Shown piece by piece: positions 5,622 to 6,326 of a stretch of 6,326 nucleotides of DNA. The stretch covers positions 1 through 6,326 of the forward strand of contig JAEZKN010000582.1 in assembly GCA_023415395.1 (NCBI GenBank). Reading direction: 5' to 3'. The notes below the pieces were generated by a model. That model worked only from the letters and a program-made list of their open reading frames with translations. It searched no databases and was not told where the DNA came from. A program made the translations under genes and the position numbers. This DNA comes from Actinomycetes bacterium (lineage in GTDB: Bacteria > Actinomycetota > Actinomycetes > Propionibacteriales > Nocardioidaceae). Numbering within the stretch: the stretch's first letter is position 1; each line of letters begins with the position of its first letter.

Positions 5622-5664
5622 GACGGCGCGTCCGAAGGGCCCCGGAGCGCCCGTGCGCCGGTGC

Positions 5665-5676
5665 TAGCGTGCCCGC
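5665..5676 (+). promoter_or_regulatory. Candidate leaderless promoter (-10 TAGCGT)
   Basis: TAGCGT (5665-5670) fits the actinobacterial TANNNT -10 pattern and ends exactly 6 nt before the GTG at 5677, so the transcript would start at or next to the start codon. The gene has no Shine-Dalgarno sequence. The TAG is also an in-frame stop, so the coding region cannot begin upstream of it. No clear -35 is visible. Spacing and sequence match the element at 2200-2211. Confidence 0.5.
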
Positions 5677-6326
5677 GTGGCCGGCCGGGCGCCCACGAGG
5701 CTGACGTTCCGTCCCGACGTCCAAGGGATTCGGGCGGTCGCCGTGCTGCTCGTCATCGCGCACCACCTCTCACCGGCGCGCCTGCCCGGCGGCTACGTCG
5801 GCGTCGACGTCTTCTTCGTCGTCTCGGGCTACCTGATCACCGGCCTGCTGCTGCGGGAGTGCCAGCGGGACGGACGGATCTCCCTGGCCGGCTTCTACGC
5901 CCGGCGTGCGCGCCGGATCCTCCCGGCGGCGACCGTCGTGACCGTGGTGACCGTCGTCGTCTCCCTGCTCACGCTGCCGCTCCTGCGGGTGCAGACGATC
6001 CTGACCGACGCCGTGTGGGCGACGTTCTTCGCCGCGAACATCCGCGAGGCGCAGACCGGCACCGACTACTTCGCGCAGGGGCAGCCGCCCTCGCCGCTCC
6101 AGCACTACTGGTCGCTCGCGGTCGAGGAGCAGTTCTACCTGGTGTGGCCGGTGCTGGTGCTGGCGGCGGTCGTGCTGGCCCGCGGCCGGGGACGGCTCCG
6201 GGTCGCGGTGGGCCTGCTGGCCGCGGGCGTCGTGGCGCTGTCGCTGGCCTGGTCGGTGGTCGCCACGGAGGCCTCGCCGGTCACGGCGTACTTCTCGACC
6301 CTGACCCGCGCGTGGGAGCTCGGCGT
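5677..6326 (+). CDS. Acyltransferase-3 family membrane protein (OafB-like), partial
   Basis: The first 216 residues of a membrane O-acyltransferase run off the right edge. The family opening is clear: FRPDVQGIRAVAVLLVIAHH (11-30) with the expected catalytic His at H30, then PGGYVGVDVFFVVSGYLITG (37-56), FYARRARRILPA (73-84) and HYWSLAVEEQFYLVWP (143-158) with E150/E151, and later YFSTLTRAWELG (205-216). Hydrophobic segments are seen at about 20-31, 43-58, 84-102, 155-168 and 175-195. Such enzymes transfer acetyl or other acyl groups to extracytoplasmic sugars of the envelope, polysaccharides or glycolipids. Many relatives carry a C-terminal SGNH domain, which would lie outside the window. The GTG at 5677 is the first possible start after the in-frame TAG at 5665. 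There is no ribosome site, so leaderless translation is likely. The gene diverges from the DGPF/kinase pair. Confidence 0.92.
   Translation, partial: MAGRAPTRLTFRPDVQGIRAVAVLLVIAHHLSPARLPGGYVGVDVFFVVSGYLITGLLLRECQRDGRISLAGFYARRARRILPAATVVTVVTVVVSLLTLPLLRVQTILTDAVWATFFAANIREAQTGTDYFAQGQPPSPLQHYWSLAVEEQFYLVWPVLVLAAVVLARGRGRLRVAVGLLAAGVVALSLAWSVVATEASPVTAYFSTLTRAWELG

Larger units (their letters stand above)
5482..5676. promoter_or_regulatory. Divergent intergenic region between DGPF gene and acyltransferase gene
   Basis: This 195-bp region must hold the promoter of the minus-strand DGPF/kinase pair and that of the plus-strand acyltransferase. The AT-richest parts are gatacgacagcgattctcc (5573-5591) and gattctttac (5611-5620). 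On the minus strand they read GGAGAATCGC and GTAAAGAATC, possible -10 neighbourhoods, but I cannot pick one with confidence. No open frame with coding character is seen. Shorter elements within it are listed separately. Confidence 0.45.

Overview
The window looks like a piece of chromosome from a high-GC actinobacterium. The base composition is strongly GC-rich, GTG starts are frequent, genes are packed with almost no gaps, and the protein families are typical of the phylum (a 104-residue PPOX-like protein, a DUF664-type DinB protein, a tandem VOC protein, a DGPF/YciI protein). Nocardioidaceae is a reasonable guess from overall flavour, but nothing in the window proves the family. I see no tRNA, rRNA, CRISPR array, insertion sequence, phage gene or attachment site.

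Layout, left to right. (1) Positions 1-677, minus strand: a small secreted protein of unknown function, whose stop overlaps the start of a second, cut-off gene with a hydrophobic N-terminus. (2) Positions 678-815: a divergent intergenic region with three 11-bp direct repeats and a small inverted repeat. (3) Positions 816-3775, plus strand: five genes with no gaps, encoding a TSUP (TauE/SafE) membrane permease, an IMPACT/YigZ protein, a small PPOX/flavin-split-barrel protein, a two-domain VOC protein and a DinB/DUF664 metal-binding protein. (4) Positions 3779-5481, minus strand: a DGPF/YciI protein followed by an ABC1/UbiB-family atypical kinase. This pair converges on the five-gene unit with only 3 bp between the stops. 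(5) Positions 5482-5676: a second divergent intergenic region with short repeats, a GC hairpin and a good candidate leaderless promoter. (6) Positions 5677-6326, plus strand: the N-terminal third or so of an acyltransferase-3 family membrane protein, cut by the window edge.

Every same-strand junction (six of six) is an exact 4-nt ATGA or GTGA stop/start overlap. This points to tight translational coupling within three transcription units. In the five-gene unit, a sulfur-linked permease family sits with VOC and DinB proteins, two superfamilies that include thiol-dependent detoxification enzymes. A mycothiol-linked detoxification role can be imagined, but the sequence does not establish it. Most of the window reads as ordinary core or near-core actinobacterial genome. 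The parts most worth a second look are the 11-bp repeat array, the two matching TAGCNT-N6-start elements and the uniform 4-nt overlaps.
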